In this document: positions 48,073-59,933 of the stretch, in pieces | How positions within the stretch are numbered: position 1 is the first letter of the stretch | How the letters are laid out: each line of letters starts with the position of its first letter | Assembly (NCBI GenBank): GCA_001949185.1 | Contig: BDGG01000019.1 | Location: 399,231 to 463,230, forward strand | Length of the DNA stretch: 64,000 nucleotides | Direction of reading: 5' to 3' | Source of the DNA: Ramazzottius varieornatus | Taxonomy: Eukaryota > Tardigrada > Eutardigrada > Parachela > Ramazzottiidae | The notes under the pieces: model-generated | The model's input: only the letters and a program-made list of their open reading frames with translations | Told to the model about the DNA's origin: nothing | Database searches by the model: none | Program-made: the position numbers and the translations under genes

Positions 48073-50384
48073 TCAGGACTTCTTGCCACTATGTTGGTGA
48101 TAGAAGTTTTGAACTGGATCTCCGCCTGCGAACAATTTATCCATGTGAATTAACACTGCCAGTTCACACCAGGAAAACTGACCTTTACTTTGGGCATTTG
48201 CAATGGAATTGATGACCAGCGCCAGCTCTTTAGCGTCAAGCGATCCATTTCTATCCACATCGCAGGCTTTCAAGATAACCTCTTCAAAGTCCCTAACCAT
48301 GTCGGCACTGTAGTCATTATTGGATGTCGCCAGCAAGTCGCGGACAAAGGCAGACAATTCATTGCCTTCCAGGGTTCCATTAACATTCTGCTGCAGTAAA
48401 CAAGCTTCTAATCTCATTTCGTCAGACTAACGAGCCATTGTTAATTATTCATCTTCTCTTACTCTATCGTATTTATCCAACAATTGTTGGACGTCGCTCG
48501 CTGACAATGCGTCCAGCTTGATCGCCTGTTGACATTGAGGCAAATTACACAATGCTATATTACATAGGCAAAGAAGGCGCCAGCCATTTGCACTACCTTG
48601 TCGACGGCGAGCTGAACAAAATTCTCCTTTGATGGTAACAACCTATCGTGGGAATTACATCGTTAATTTCCTGTTATCTTTGATACCACACGGTGGTAAT
48701 GATGCAACTCTTCACTCTGAAATGTGACACTGGATAAAGGGTGCGTACCGTGCGAGCTCATTAAGGCCGAGTTTCCCGTCATGATTAATGTCGAAAAAGG
48801 GCAACTGTGAAACAGGAAGAACAATACAGTGCTTGAAACCCACAGGAACCCACCCACAAACTTAAAGCGATTGTTTTCCCAAGTGCGTTATTATTTGGCC
48901 ACTAACACCGGAAGTGTACGCCACCTAGGCAAATAAACCAAACACGTATGTTTTCCCAAGCAGCGCACTTTTTGAGTGTTACTGGCTGAAAGTGTGTATC
49001 ACTTGGAGAATGATCCCGAAGTGGCGCACGTTCTCATTGCCGTTGGTCAGAAGCCTGCGCCACCCGAGAAATCGATCGTTCGAAGTGTGTCTGTCGAGCT
49101 TCCACTTTTCGCATATCAATCTTTTTCTCTTGGACAGGTTTCGAAAGGTCCCGTAAAAAGAATGATGGTTCGTTCAGCGATTAGGGTGAAAGGGACAAGG
49201 TAATAAAGTTGGATGAGTTGGGACTTACGAAGGCTTCGGCGTAATCTCTAGCTTTACTGAGGTCGACAGGCTCCACAGGAGATGAACCGGTTCGTAGGAG
49301 GTCCTTCAACAATAGCTGGAGAGAAGATCGATCTTATTAGCGAAAATTCAATTTGACGTATTCGCGAGTAGGCGGCGAGGTCCCTGATGCGGAAACACTC
49401 CATTATGCCTTCTGCCAAACAAAAGTGATTCGAGTGAATAAACAGAATATTTTTGCATACCGCGAACTCAGAAGCATCGATGAATCCACTCAGATCTTTG
49501 TCGTATCTCTTCCAGATCTACAACACAAGAAAAGCCTAATGTTCCGCATCGAAGGCTTGTGCTTTTTCGTGGTGACGTTAGCTCGAGAACTTTTGGTCAT
49601 CTTGATGAATGAGTAACGATAACCATTGGCGCAATTTCAGTTGCCTGCATACAAGCTAACGGTGCTTCCCTAACGAGTCCTTGTATGCAGGTGCATGAAA
49701 TAGTCTCGAATTACTGCGTGTTCATAACAAACGTACGTCCATAAACTCCACGGCTGTCTTGGCTCGGCTCTCCGCACGAAAAAGGACAAAGATACCAAGT
49801 TCCACCGGAAGGAGTTTGGCCATCTACAAGAAGCGAAAAGCGGAAGGGGTTAATCCAAGCAAGACCTCGAGTTACAATCACGCGCGGTATTCGACATGCC
49901 CTGCAGCCCGCACTTACGTATTCCAAGGAGATCCGCCCTCCTTCTTCCACATTCAAACCCTGGATATACGCCTTCTTTATGCGAGCAATTTCCGCATCCG
50001 ACAATGCTTCCTGAAAATTGACTTGTGTACCTTTATGAAAGTCCCTTTTCAAAGGCATGTTTACTCACAATAAACTTGGCGTGGGCGGAAGTCAGGTATT
50101 CATTCAAAAAGTCGTCAACTTCCTGTTCCTCGATAGTCAAATTACCTAAAATTTAACAACAGCCAGTGTATGAACCAAATAGCCCTGTTTTCGAAATCAA
50201 CTAACAGACTGCATGAAAAGCAATAAACACAAAGATAATTACCATCTTTATCGTAATGGGACCATATTTCCAGAAAGCCGTCGGCCGACAGCGGCTTCTT
50301 CTCCACACCTTTCTCTCGAAGCTTCTCATCGATAAAATTCCGCCGCTCCACGAAGTTCATAAAATTCAAACCAGCGAAAGCCAT
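48073..50384 (-). CDS. Calbindin-32/calretinin-type hexa-EF-hand Ca2+ buffer
   Basis: Cytosolic Ca2+-binding protein of the Cbp53E/calbindin/calretinin family, mainly neuronal and muscular in insects. Eleven exons: 50384-50243, 50145-50069, 50010-49918, 49823-49737, 49517-49461, 49315-49229, 48804-48749, 48642-48597, 48525-48463, 48387-48183, 48125-48073; 321 aa. EF loops in order: DKDGNGNLTIEE, a degenerate second (GLNVEEGGRISLEY), DKDLSGFIDASE, DINHDGKLGLNE, DRNVNGTLEGNE and DVDRNGSLDAKE. Inter-hand segments (LSADGFLEIWSHYDKDG, MAKLLPVELGIFVLFRAESR, RLLPSKENFVQLAVD) match the family closely. The acceptor of exon 10 is a CAGCAG pair; using the second gives a 12-residue fifth loop, using the first inserts Gln. 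The start is the first ATG in exon 1; an upstream exon is not excluded. Confidence 0.93.
48868..49085. repeat. GTGGCGCAC hairpin, three units in a calbindin intron
   Basis: Three units in a row: TTTTCCCAAGTGCGTTA with GTGTACGCCACCTAGG; TTCCCAAGCAGCGCAC with GTGTGTATCACTTGGAG; and CCGAAGTGGCGCACGTTC with GCCTGCGCCACCCGAG. This is the longest array in the window. Confidence 0.8.
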
Positions 50385-50756
50385 CTTTCCGAGCACGATC
50401 CCGGTATTCCAAATATCAAATCACAGTGTGAACGGAAAATGCTGACAGGCGTGTTTTTACGCGATGCTGACCCCGGGTTTTATGCGCAACAAAATGACTC
50501 TTGGGGTGCGCTGAATCATGAGTGTGTAAGAGCGAACTCTAGGGATAGGGAACTGGAAATGAGGAGAGCTATAGCTTAGGACGAAATTACGAACCGTTGT
50601 TGACATAACGGTCGTACGAGGAATGTATTGATTTCTGAGCTTTGGGGATCGATTCCTGTTATAAACGTACATAGCGGGCTGTACGTGATGAGCGGCCCCC
50701 GTCATTTTTTTATCTGACGGGAGAGATCCTCATATCCTGTTTGCACTGTATGTGAA

Positions 50757-50800
50757 CTGAGCACAGAGCTGAGCACCGAGCTGAGCACAGCTGAGCACCG
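50757..50800. repeat. Short tandem CTGAGCAC array
   Basis: CTGAGCAC recurs at 50757, 50769, 50781 and 50791, spaced by AGAG, CGAG and AG. Confidence 0.8.
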
Positions 50801-53193
50801 GAACCATAAAGGGTCCCACAGCCGAACAGATGGCGCGGATCCATTAGAGCGGATTTAGTATGTTCAGGCCTGTAAGACGTAAATCTACAAACTAAACATT
50901 CATATTGTAAGGTGAGTTCAAAGGTGAGGTCTTGCCACGTCGACAAGGTACTTCTCACCTCAATCACCATGTCGTCACGATTCCTATAAGAAACTCATGG
51001 CTTTTTACGATATTTGAACCATATCATTTTGCCCTACCCGAACTGGAAGTAAGGTGAAACTCTTAATTCCTTCATGTTACCCACCTTTGGGGTCAGACTG
51101 GAATCACGACTTGGGTTTCCAGCTCTAACGATCAAGCCAGCCAGGCGTCCAGCTGCAAGAGCCAGGTTCTCCTACACATCGTCGTAACACACCTTCCAAC
51201 CTAGGTTGTTCGCTGCAGTTAACCCCGTGCACAATGCGGAAGTGCGAAGGTACTGATTACGTAATGTAAAGCTTAAAAGTTCAATATTACTAGCTAGTGG
51301 TTCTGACCACTGGGAAGGCCGAGCAAAGGAGGCAAAAGACTAGGCCATACATTTCTACTGCGTTACGTTGCAGTTGCGAGTAAAACATTTCTGTTGCCCG
51401 GATCAAGGTACGCATTTGTTTTCAGTACAGAGTTTGCGATATGTGAGAGGTCGAACAATCTGATCGTCCATTGATATCTCGACAGACTTGAAAGGGCCTG
51501 CTTCGCTCGGCCTGATAATGACCGACAGGTGTCCTTGCTCTGTATGACACTTTACGTATACGAACAACGATGGACGATCGTCAAATTCAACTAGTCGAAG
51601 TTAGGGTTAGGTCCGTGAGCTGACTTCCTTGTGAAATGCAAAACGCAAACCAGCATGAATACTGATGTACTGTACTTGTCGCTACTTGAAAATGAGGATT
51701 GCATTAACCCAGAGGAAAGACTGTTCTATGTACAAACACTAGCCATTACAAGATGTACCAGGAGGAAAGGATGAACGCCAAATCCGGATTCTGCAACATC
51801 AGTGAGACAGCGTCCACGTCTGACAAGGACTCGAAGAACATTGATATTTGCGACCGTAGAGTACTTTTTTCTTCCAGAGCAAGCTCAATGTTCCTTTCTC
51901 AAAACTTAGCAAATTTTTACATGGTTTCTACTTGGAGCTGAAGTTGCCTTTCTCTTCGTTTTCGCCAAGTATCAGGTAACTGATGCGGTCAAGACCCGGA
52001 AACATGCACCAATGACGTACACCGAGGGTAGCCGAGTATACGTACATTCGGTGAGCGGAAGTAAATGGATAAATCTCTCCAAATCCATATTTAAAAGTCC
52101 CAGAAGGATTTTCTGGGGAACGGATGGTTAAAAAGGCGGCCCAAGGCGATGCAGTACTATCTCACTCACAAACCTAGCGCAGTCGTTGACCATTTGTGTT
52201 CTTGAAGCTCGGTTCTACAGTAGTATCCCTCCTGGTACAGGTACCTCCGTCGTGTTCCAATCAAGGATCCTCAGACAGAATGCGCTTGCGAGCACCAAAG
52301 ACTTCCGGAACGAAGGGTCTTCCGCTCCAACTCTTCCCCTTTACCGCAAGAGACAAATGTTGCGACGAATGTGTCGATCGACAAGAAGGACTTTGATGTC
52401 GGAATGGGCAACGGACCCTCGAGGTCAAGTGCGAACCTCACATGTACAGGTACTACAATGGCAGTGCAGGACCGTAGTTTCATTGATGAAAAAATGTAAG
52501 CCCAGCGTCTGCACATCCTAAATCAAAAAATCCTTGGTACCCGGAAAACTATCCTGATTTAAGTTAAACAAACATCCACGCTGGGGAGTGATACCATAGG
52601 TTAGCTAATAAGGTTAGTCCGTCAACGGGACCATGTACCAGGTGCGACCGTGCGAAAGTATACCTTGTTACACCCGCGACGAAGATTTCCAGAAAATTTT
52701 CCTGACTTCGAACCTCGGTATTTTTCATCAGGTTATCCACCCACAGTAGCGTGGTACTTTAATCATTCTTCTAGCAGCGAGTACATGCCCTTAACTTACT
52801 GTGGGAGCATGGGGGGAAAGAAAGGATAAACTCTCTGCAGTTTCTTTTTGCAGCCTCTATGTATGAGGGAAATTGTTCTTCCGCGCTGCAGGCGCTCTAA
52901 TTTTTCGAAATGGTGATAATACTTTGGTGTCAAGTCCTTTCCTGCTGGTGTGTGAAGGAGAGTTTTCAGTTCCAGCTCCTGCAGTTTTGCGGAAGCGTTA
53001 TGTTCATTGTGCACCCTAGCGCTAACTTGCAACATTAGTGCTTCAAGTCGACTGGATAATTGCGTTCAGTGAACGGCAAGTCTTTTCATCATTCTTCCCC
53101 GTACCAGAGAGGTCCAGTCTTCGGCTGCCGTTATGCCGGGCATAAGAATGTGAGATAGCAACCAGACAGTAACTATAATTTTCCTTTGGTACC

Positions 53194-53225
53194 AATCGTG
53201 AGCGGTACCGGTGCCGCTCACGATT
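53194..53225. repeat. Perfect 12-bp-arm hairpin
   Basis: AATCGTGAGCGG and CCGCTCACGATT flank the 8-nt spacer TACCGGTG. No gene context explains it. Confidence 0.75.
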
Positions 53226-55038
53226 CGAAATTTCTGCGGTACTTCCGCTCTTTCGAAACATTTCGTTATTTTATCCAAGACGTCCTTTGCAGTCCACTTC
53301 TTATGGCGGGCAACAATGCAATCTCAAATCGGTTCGTTCACAACTCACAACCGAGACGGCGAGGAAAAGCGAAACTCATCGTTATTTGCAAGGTGCGCGA
53401 GGTATACGGAGTATCCGATTCCCTTCTGTCTTCCCGTTTTGTCTAGATGTCCAGCGAGGATTTAGCGAGACACCTTGAAGTCTCGTACGGATTTCACAAG
53501 GGATCGGGGAGAATCGGATTCAGCAAACTCTCCCAGCATGTTGTTGTACACTTCCAATTTCAGTCTTCAGAGGGTGAAGTCCGAGTAAAAAAACTCCGGA
53601 GCGGAAAAGATGTACCCAGTCTCTTATGGTACGCTTGTTAGCTGCTCTGTTCCCAGAAATCTAGCATATCTTCTTGCCCCTGTGGGATCTATTGGCGCCT
53701 CGAAAAAATTCATAGTCTTGAATAACCTAAAATTTTGTTATCCACGATTGAGACAAAATTATTCCTGCTTTACCGCGAAGCTGAAAAACTCAGCACAGTA
53801 GAAAGCCAAACGATAGTTAGGAGTTGGTAAAGTGATAGAAAAAAAACTTCATGGCAAAAGAACGAGGGGGATCCGCGTGTAACTACTATGAATGAGTTGT
53901 TGAAGAGTAAGTGTTTCCAGGAGTAACAAGGTATACTTTCTCACCTATTAATAATAGATATATCGAATACCAGTCCGCCGGAGTTACTCCTGTGGTTCGA
54001 GCAAGCACTTTCCTCTAACTTGACTACTTGGTGCAACAGTATGGTGGTCGGCCAGGATGTGAGGATTGGCTGTTACAGCTGCGCTTGCAAAGCCGATACG
54101 ATGCTCTTGTAGGAGTTGACGTTGTTCCTGAAGTATCCACAGAGTATCCCAAAGGACCATTGCGTTTAGGGACCACCACATCCGCTCAAGTGTTTTTCTT
54201 CATTGTTCATAAGAAAAACCTGCCCTCGTCGGAAAGCTCTCGTTACATCGAGCTCTTTAGCCGGAATCTGACCCACCCCACACACAAAGAACAGTGCGGG
54301 ACCGAGTTCAGTCTTGCGGTACCCCATGCGCATATGTTCCTACACGATCAAACCTCGGTCTGACACCTCAAACAGACGTGCGCTCATCTCCGAAGAGGCC
54401 GAGAGCTTGGTATTTGAGCTACCGGCCACCAGGAAAGGCGATCACGGAAAGCTGACCACGAGCTATTAGCCATTTACACGAAATGTTCAAGAAATAGACC
54501 GCCAACAATGCTCAAGTCGGCTTATCAAAATTCCCCATGCCGTTCGCCTTCGTCAGTCAATGTCTTTAATAAACCGCCAGGTAGTTTCCGAAATTTGGAC
54601 GCCGAGGGTTCCTGGTTCCGAATTGGCGGGCAATATCTGCAGAAAGAAAACGCACGTATCATTAGCTTCTCGTGCAACAGAACGCAGCCGCGTGCGTACG
54701 GCCGACCAATGGTCATTGAATTGGGACAAAGGCTCACTAAAGATTGATTAAACAATCACAGCTGTTTCATGCGTGTCCCTGATTCTGGTTTGCTCCATTT
54801 TCCTCTTGGTCTCATTACATTGATGCTTTATCTCGTAGGTCCCTCTTTGAAGCGCTGGACTTGGAAACAATGGCGGCCAAACTTTATAGGTCTGGATAAG
54901 CACCTTCTCCTTCCTCGCGATCGCTTTGAAACAGTAGCGCACGGGTACCCGGAAACGATTTACAGCAAAGAATAATATTATTTGAAGATCATCGTCAACC
55001 TCCAGCGTTCTCGATCGAATGGAAATCACTTCCGCCAG

Positions 55039-57157
55039 GCGACAGCCCGTTACGTTGAAGAAGACTTGCCGGAAGAGTACTTCGATAATTTCAAAGATCT
55101 CATCACCAAACCACAGCTGATCGATGGCATCGCGGAAGCTAACATCCTGCATCTCTACACTCCACAGATGCTCTTCGTCTAGGCAAGTAATTTCCATCAA
55201 CAAAAAGTTTGTTCGGAACGTCAGCAAACGAACAAAACATGATCCTCACCCCAAGTGGTGCATCTCATTGTAGTGGAAAGAGTACGCCACTCGGGATGAC
55301 GGTCATGTTCAAGCCTTTTGCCGATGTCTCAATTTATTTGTGAAAAACCTCTGCTAATTAACCGACTTGCTTTTTCATGGTTTTAGGAATGTTTGAAGGG
55401 TGGGGACATCTTTTGTAAACTGCCCGCCAAGTCCGGCAAGACGGCTATCTTTATTCTGGCTACTTTGCAGACGTTAGAAATGAACCCATCACGTCGCAGT
55501 TACCGAGCTCCTGAAATTGTTGTCATCGCGCCAACTCGCGAGCTGGCCGGTAAGAGAAATTCACCGACTGGCTCGGTAGTTTTTCAAGCATGAAACGGAG
55601 GGCCGAAGCTCAACCGGAAGTTAATTGATATGAAAAGTCACAAAGCCGTTCGACCAGTTTTTTCCCCAAGTAGCGCGCGTTTTCATAAGATATGTTGGCA
55701 GCTGTGCGCCACTCAGAAGAACGATCTAGTCGAGTTTCGTTTCCGAAGGGGCGCACGTCGTCGGTGATTTTGGCTTGAAGCCTGCATCACACGAAGACAC
55801 GATCTGGTAGAGTCTATACTCCGAGCTCCCATATATGATTTCTGTCTTTTCCAGAACAAACCACCAAATCTACCAGCTCTTTGGCAAACGAATGCCGGGC
55901 CTCAACGTTCGCTTGTTCATCGGTAGACTGAGCACGTACCGCGATGACGTTCGAGGAATGCTGATTTCGAAGCAGCATCTTCACGTGGTGGTGGCCACTC
56001 CGGGCCGACTGCGTAAGCTGGTCCTCGACGGATCGCTGCATATGACGGGCGTCAAGCACTTCCTCTTTGACGAAGCTGACAGGATCCTGGCCGACGAACG
56101 AATGAGGGAAGACACGCACGAGGTCTTCGTGAAGACTGACCGTCGGAAGCAAACCCTGGTCTTCAGTTCTACCTACTCGGGCATATTCAAGGATGTTTGT
56201 AAGCGATATCTCCGACGCGTAAGTCAAAATCTAACCTTCCAACATGGAATCCCCATGGTGCGCCGGCAATCCAATCGTACCGCATCATTACGTCAAGTGG
56301 TGCACTTTACCATTGGTTTTTGCTGAAAGCGTGCGTCACTTGACGTAATATTCGTGGAAATTTCGTCTGCCGGACTGTCACATCTTATACTGTAACTCTG
56401 CCACTTTAGTGGTGTTTTAATTTTTTTTCAGCCTTTTGTATGGAAAGAAACTGTAGCTCGAGATAGTGTATCCCGTCGTGATACTGAAGTTCTTCACCGT
56501 TATTTCTATGTTCATGAGCGAGACAAGATGGGGTACCTCGGGAGGTTCCTGCGGCTCACTGGTGATGCCGAGCCCGAACGACAGATGTGAGCGCTCAACT
56601 TCGACAGCCGCCTCTGTTTTACTGTAACAGCGATAGCCTTTTGACATGAGTTACCTGGGGTTTTTAGTTTGGTATTCGTCGATACGCGAGAACGGTGCGA
56701 GCCCCTGCTGGGATACCTGGTGGACCAAAACTTTGATGCCATTCAGATCCAGGGCGGTTTGATGCAAGCCTGTCGATTCTACTGTTACGCCTTGGCCAAA
56801 CACAGCAAGAAGAAAGTCCTGGTGACGACTAACCTCTGCGCACGAGGTATTTCGTGCTTATTTCGTTACGGATCCTGAAGTGAATCAGTGAAGTTTTTCA
56901 GTCTCTGCTCTGTAGGTTTGGACATTCCGGAGGTTAGTATAATCATCAACTTCGGCTGTCCCAAAGGTCGCTCTGATGGCGGTCAGCTAGACGCCGTCGC
57001 CGCTCGTGACACGTATCATCATCGCGGGAACAGATGCGGGCGTGAAATGAGACGTTGTCTGGTTTTAACATTTGCTAGGGATCACACCGATGTTTGCTTC
57101 CTTCGCACGGAGGTCGCGCGAGGCTTGAGTGTCGACATACTCGACTTGACCGACTGA
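55039..57157 (+). CDS. Degenerate UAP56/DDX39-like DEAD-box helicase, possibly a pseudogene
   Basis: UAP56/DDX39 helicases act in splicing and mRNA export. Segments in order: before 55039(?)-55176 (NFKDLITKPQLIDGIAEANI, the Q-motif region), 55387-55549 (LPAKSGKTAIFILATLQTLE, APTRELA), 55855-56218 (VVVATPGRLRKL, HFLFDEADRIL, SSTYS), 56432-56586, 56668-56846 (VDTRERCEPLLGYLVDQNF, VTTNLCARG), 56916-57157 (LDIPEVSIIINFG, ending VDILDLTD). Spacing and the F-x-LATLQ and LVDQNF blocks favour UAP56/DDX39. Against function: motif I is AKSGKT, two residues shorter than AKSGMGKT; motif III is SST for SAT; motif VI is scrambled (HHRGNRCGRE); and the second splice does not keep phase (phase 1 donor, phase 2 acceptor). 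The other visible junctions are in frame, so decay is recent or the protein is a diverged, non-catalytic relative. Confidence 0.75.
55235..55325. repeat. Hairpin-family member in the first helicase intron
   Basis: CCCCAAGTGGTGCATC pairs with GAGTACGCCACTCGGGATGA; outer arm CATGTTCAAGCCTTTTGCCG. Confidence 0.7.
55645..55830. repeat. Hairpin family, two units in the second helicase intron
   Basis: CCCCAAGTAGCGCGCG pairs with CTGTGCGCCACTCAGAAGAA; second unit GAAGGGGCGCACGTCG with GCCTGCATCACACGAAG. The outer arm CTAGTCGAGTTTCGTTTCC joins them. Confidence 0.75.
56275..56375. repeat. Hairpin-family member in the third helicase intron
   Basis: CGTCAAGTGGTGCACTTT pairs with AAAGCGTGCGTCACTTGACG, a nearly perfect pair around TACCATTGGTTTTTGCTG. 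Confidence 0.8.
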
Positions 57158-57340
57158 GAACAGAGTCCGGACAACTTTAGTAACTCCCGTTCAAACACTT
57201 CTTTTTTAGTCTTGAGTTCCGATCACGCCACAGGTAGTTTTATCACAGCGATTTCTTGTGAGTGAGCACGGTTTGTAATTTAGTCCTGTAACGACGCATT
57301 TTCTTCGGTTGCTCATTCTTTTCCAGTTTTTCGTTGAAGT

Positions 57341-57920
57341 AGTACACGCGGCTGGCTTTATTATTGGCCCGGACAAGATTTCTGGCCGGACGGGCTGGCG
57401 GCAGTTTAACGCAGAGTTTGTTGTGTAGTAGCAGAAACTAGCCCTGTGACGTCAGCAAGTAAAATTTCGCAGTGCCATTCCAGATTTCGTTTCTTATTTC
57501 GTACTTCTTTTCCCATCTTGAGGAAGGTTAGCGTGGAATATGTCGGAAGGTCTTAAGAGCAAGAGACAGCGGAAGTATACGGAGGATAGCCTGAAAACGG
57601 CAGTTCGTGCGGTTGCCTTCATAAGGTGGTGGATTGCCTAAGTAAAGGCCTTTCCGGCCAAAAAAGTCAAGTTTCAACGTTGATTTACCATCAGAGCTGC
57701 ATTTGCCTAGCAAAATAACCATGCATATAGAAGGAACCAGATCTACGATGATTGAGAAGATCTTTGCAAACGTTTGGTTGTTCGTGTAGGTAAAGCGGTA
57801 ATGTGTGGTAAAACCAGTTCAGTTTCGGCCGCAAGAGAATACAGATGGTGGAGCCGCTGATCCGGAAATCAGTGGCCAGAAATTTTGTCCAGGCCAATAA
57901 TTAGGCCAGCCGCGTGTACT
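57341..57920. mobile_element. 580-bp element with about 50-bp inverted termini
   Basis: AGTACACGCGGCTGGCTTTA, then ATTATTGGCCCGGACAAG, is mirrored at 57866-57920 by TTTGTCCAGGCCAATAATTA and GGCCAGCCGCGTGTACT. The arms differ at a few positions. The interior has no recognisable transposase. The outermost bases GTACACGC are shared with the elements at 5916 and 61366. Confidence 0.75.
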
Positions 57921-58419
57921 TTACCTTTTGTTTACCCTGGTTATACTAGAAGACAACCGAGAGCGATGAAAACGGTACTTATTCCTTTTACATCGTTGTA
58001 CTCTACTCAAATAAGTTTATACTTCGGGGGCGAAGATGCTCAAGACCGGGTCGGTCTGGGTTTACGCAAAGATACAAAATAAAGCCGTAATAACCAACCC
58101 TGAAATCTACAGCGAAGCGTCTCCCTTCTAGAATGGTCGATGCGTCACTTTTAGTCTTACGTGTCTATAGAAGAGGAGAGCAAACGCCATTTTGAGTTTC
58201 GCTCAAGGAAAAAGAGCAAAATGATAACCATGCATGCATATTACGAAACTGCAGCAGATACGGTAGTCAGATTTTGTCATTTCGAACAAATATCACGAGC
58301 TTTGATACTGTATCGATCATGATATCCAATAATTTTTCTCAGTAAAGAATGTGACAGTCGTTGAAGAGGAACAGAAAAAAGCTTCGGGTGGACGAACCTG
58401 TGTTGGACATCGGCAAAAG

Positions 58420-58520
58420 AAGCCCCACAGATCGTTCTCTCGAGTGGCGCACGTTCCATTGTTTTTGATCGAGCGCGTGCGCCACTTGGGATAGCGATCA
58501 GTGTGGATGCATTTGCAGAC
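58420..58520. repeat. GTGGCGCAC hairpin just 3' of the ALF-like gene
   Basis: TCTCGAGTGGCGCACGTTCC pairs with GCGCGTGCGCCACTTGGGAT; outer arms CCACAGATCG and GCGATCAGTG. It is 20 bp past the stop, so probably within the 3' UTR. Confidence 0.85.
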
Positions 58521-58539
58521 GCCCCATCTGGTATACAGT

Positions 58540-59061
58540 TTAACAATTGGCATGTAGATGTTCAATTACGTCGGCTTTGGCTTCTTGGCGAATTTCCCTG
58601 TGATTATTGATGGCTCTGATGAGCTGGACCTTATCTTTTCCGGCGCGGCACAAGGCCACCACGTAGCCACGATAGGGTACCTCGAAAGCAGTGTTGTCTT
58701 TCCGTTTCAGGCAATCTGCACTGTCCCAGTTTCCCAGACCTTTGCACTCCAGTTGACCGATAAAGCGATACTTGAGCAGGTAACAGAAGCGTCCAGTCAG
58801 GCGGTACTGACACTTGTGGCCGAAGACGTCCGTCCAGTCCGACTTCTTGTTGAAGGCAATACCCAAAAAGTCCTTTCCCAGTTTGACCATCTGCTTAGCG
58901 ATGCCAATGTACAATGGAATATCGACCACGGCCAGCTTTCGGTTTCGTTCTATGGTGGATGTGGCCGTCAGAGGCTCTCCTAGAGCAGGCGGCTTGGACC
59001 GAACGCCGACCGAGACCGCCACCAGCAACAGCGCAACTTGAACGGGAAGCCGAACAGCCAT
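58540..59061 (-). CDS. Secreted protein resembling anti-lipopolysaccharide factor (ALF)
   Basis: Single exon, 173 aa, ATG at 59061. A signal peptide covers residues 1 to about 22 (VQVALLLVAVSVGVRS). The centre reads W-TDVFGHKCQYRL, then YRFIGQLECKGLGNW. This is the ALF layout of a GHxCxY start, a disulfide-bounded basic hairpin and a C-x-G-x-W end. The two cysteines are 22 residues apart (ALF: about 20). An amphipathic segment before it (IAKQMVKLGKDFLGIAFNKK) and a helical C-terminus also fit. It differs by extra cysteines (FCYLL, DCLK, LCRAG) and a longer C-terminus. ALFs bind lipid A and are antibacterial peptides best known from horseshoe crabs and crustaceans. Assignment rests on a short pattern; an unrelated secreted protein is possible. 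Confidence 0.5.
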   Translation of the reverse strand: MAVRLPVQVALLLVAVSVGVRSKPPALGEPLTATSTIERNRKLAVVDIPLYIGIAKQMVKLGKDFLGIAFNKKSDWTDVFGHKCQYRLTGRFCYLLKYRFIGQLECKGLGNWDSADCLKRKDNTAFEVPYRGYVVALCRAGKDKVQLIRAINNHREIRQEAKADVIEHLHANC

Positions 59062-59933
59062 CTTGACCTACGATACAAACAAGTACTCGTAGTAAGCAAA
59101 GACAGATCCGTGTCAAAGGGATGGAATGACGAAGTTACCGCAACAAGACAGAAAAAATACCGGCAGCCTCGGAGAGTTTCGGTTCTAGACTTTGGGGCAG
59201 ACAGATACAGCGTTGTATGCTTAAGCTTTGCAGCCAGATGTTTAATAAGGCAATTAAGAGTTGTATACGAATTTTGGATGATTTAGACGAGGAACCAAAT
59301 CGTTTTTATACAATTCCGTAATTGACAGGTCACGGTAAGCCAAGTCAAACCCTGCCACCATCCCCATCTCCATATCAGGGCGACAAACCCAATAGAACTG
59401 TAACGAACGAACTTGACTCATGGGAGTCCTGCGCTGGACATTCAATAGTCGTATTTTGAAATGCAATCAGTTGTGTAACTTCGACGTTATTTAATTTGAG
59501 TGAGGTTTGTAATTCGTTCGTAGATAGCGCGGTATTCTGGTCGAAACACTCGTCACCAACCATGAGCACGGCACACCTAGGCTGCTCCCTGCAACAGTCA
59601 GGCTACCGTCGAACCAATCTGGGATGGTTCACTGTCAAAGTGGACTTTGCCGCGCAACGAAATACCGCGAGAGGCTCATTACAGATTTGGAGGAAGTTTT
59701 AGAGAACTCGGACTGTTCGACGCGGCGGAATTTCCCGACTTTATTGGCGTCGCGCCTAACAAAATCGCAGGCAAATTGCAGAGCTGAAGCTGGAAGTAGT
59801 GTACTCAGGATAGAGTTGAAATTCAGGTCCGCCATTCTCGCATTAATATATTAAACCGGGTGGATGACAATACATAAACTGCGCATAAATCTATACTGAG
59901 CATTTGCATTATATGAGCAGAGGGGAATACAGT

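Larger units (their letters stand above)
50385..55038. other. 4.6 kb without a supportable gene
   Basis: Promoter side of the calbindin gene. Open frames near 51753, 52186, 53447 and 54028 lack homology and consistent splicing. A possible broken coding fragment lies at 52190-52500, where two frames alternate (DKCCDECVDRQEGL, then SIDKKDFDVGMGNGPSRSS), but I cannot name it. Ordered repeats are at 50757-50800 and 53194-53225. Confidence 0.45.

Noticed and set aside
52186-52521. Cys-containing frames that might be a gene
   Set aside because: Two frames would have to be combined without splice sites and neither matches a family; kept only as a remark in the intergenic entry.
54748-55227. 159-codon minus-strand frame
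   Set aside because: It is largely the antisense of the helicase Q-motif exon, which has clear homology on the plus strand.
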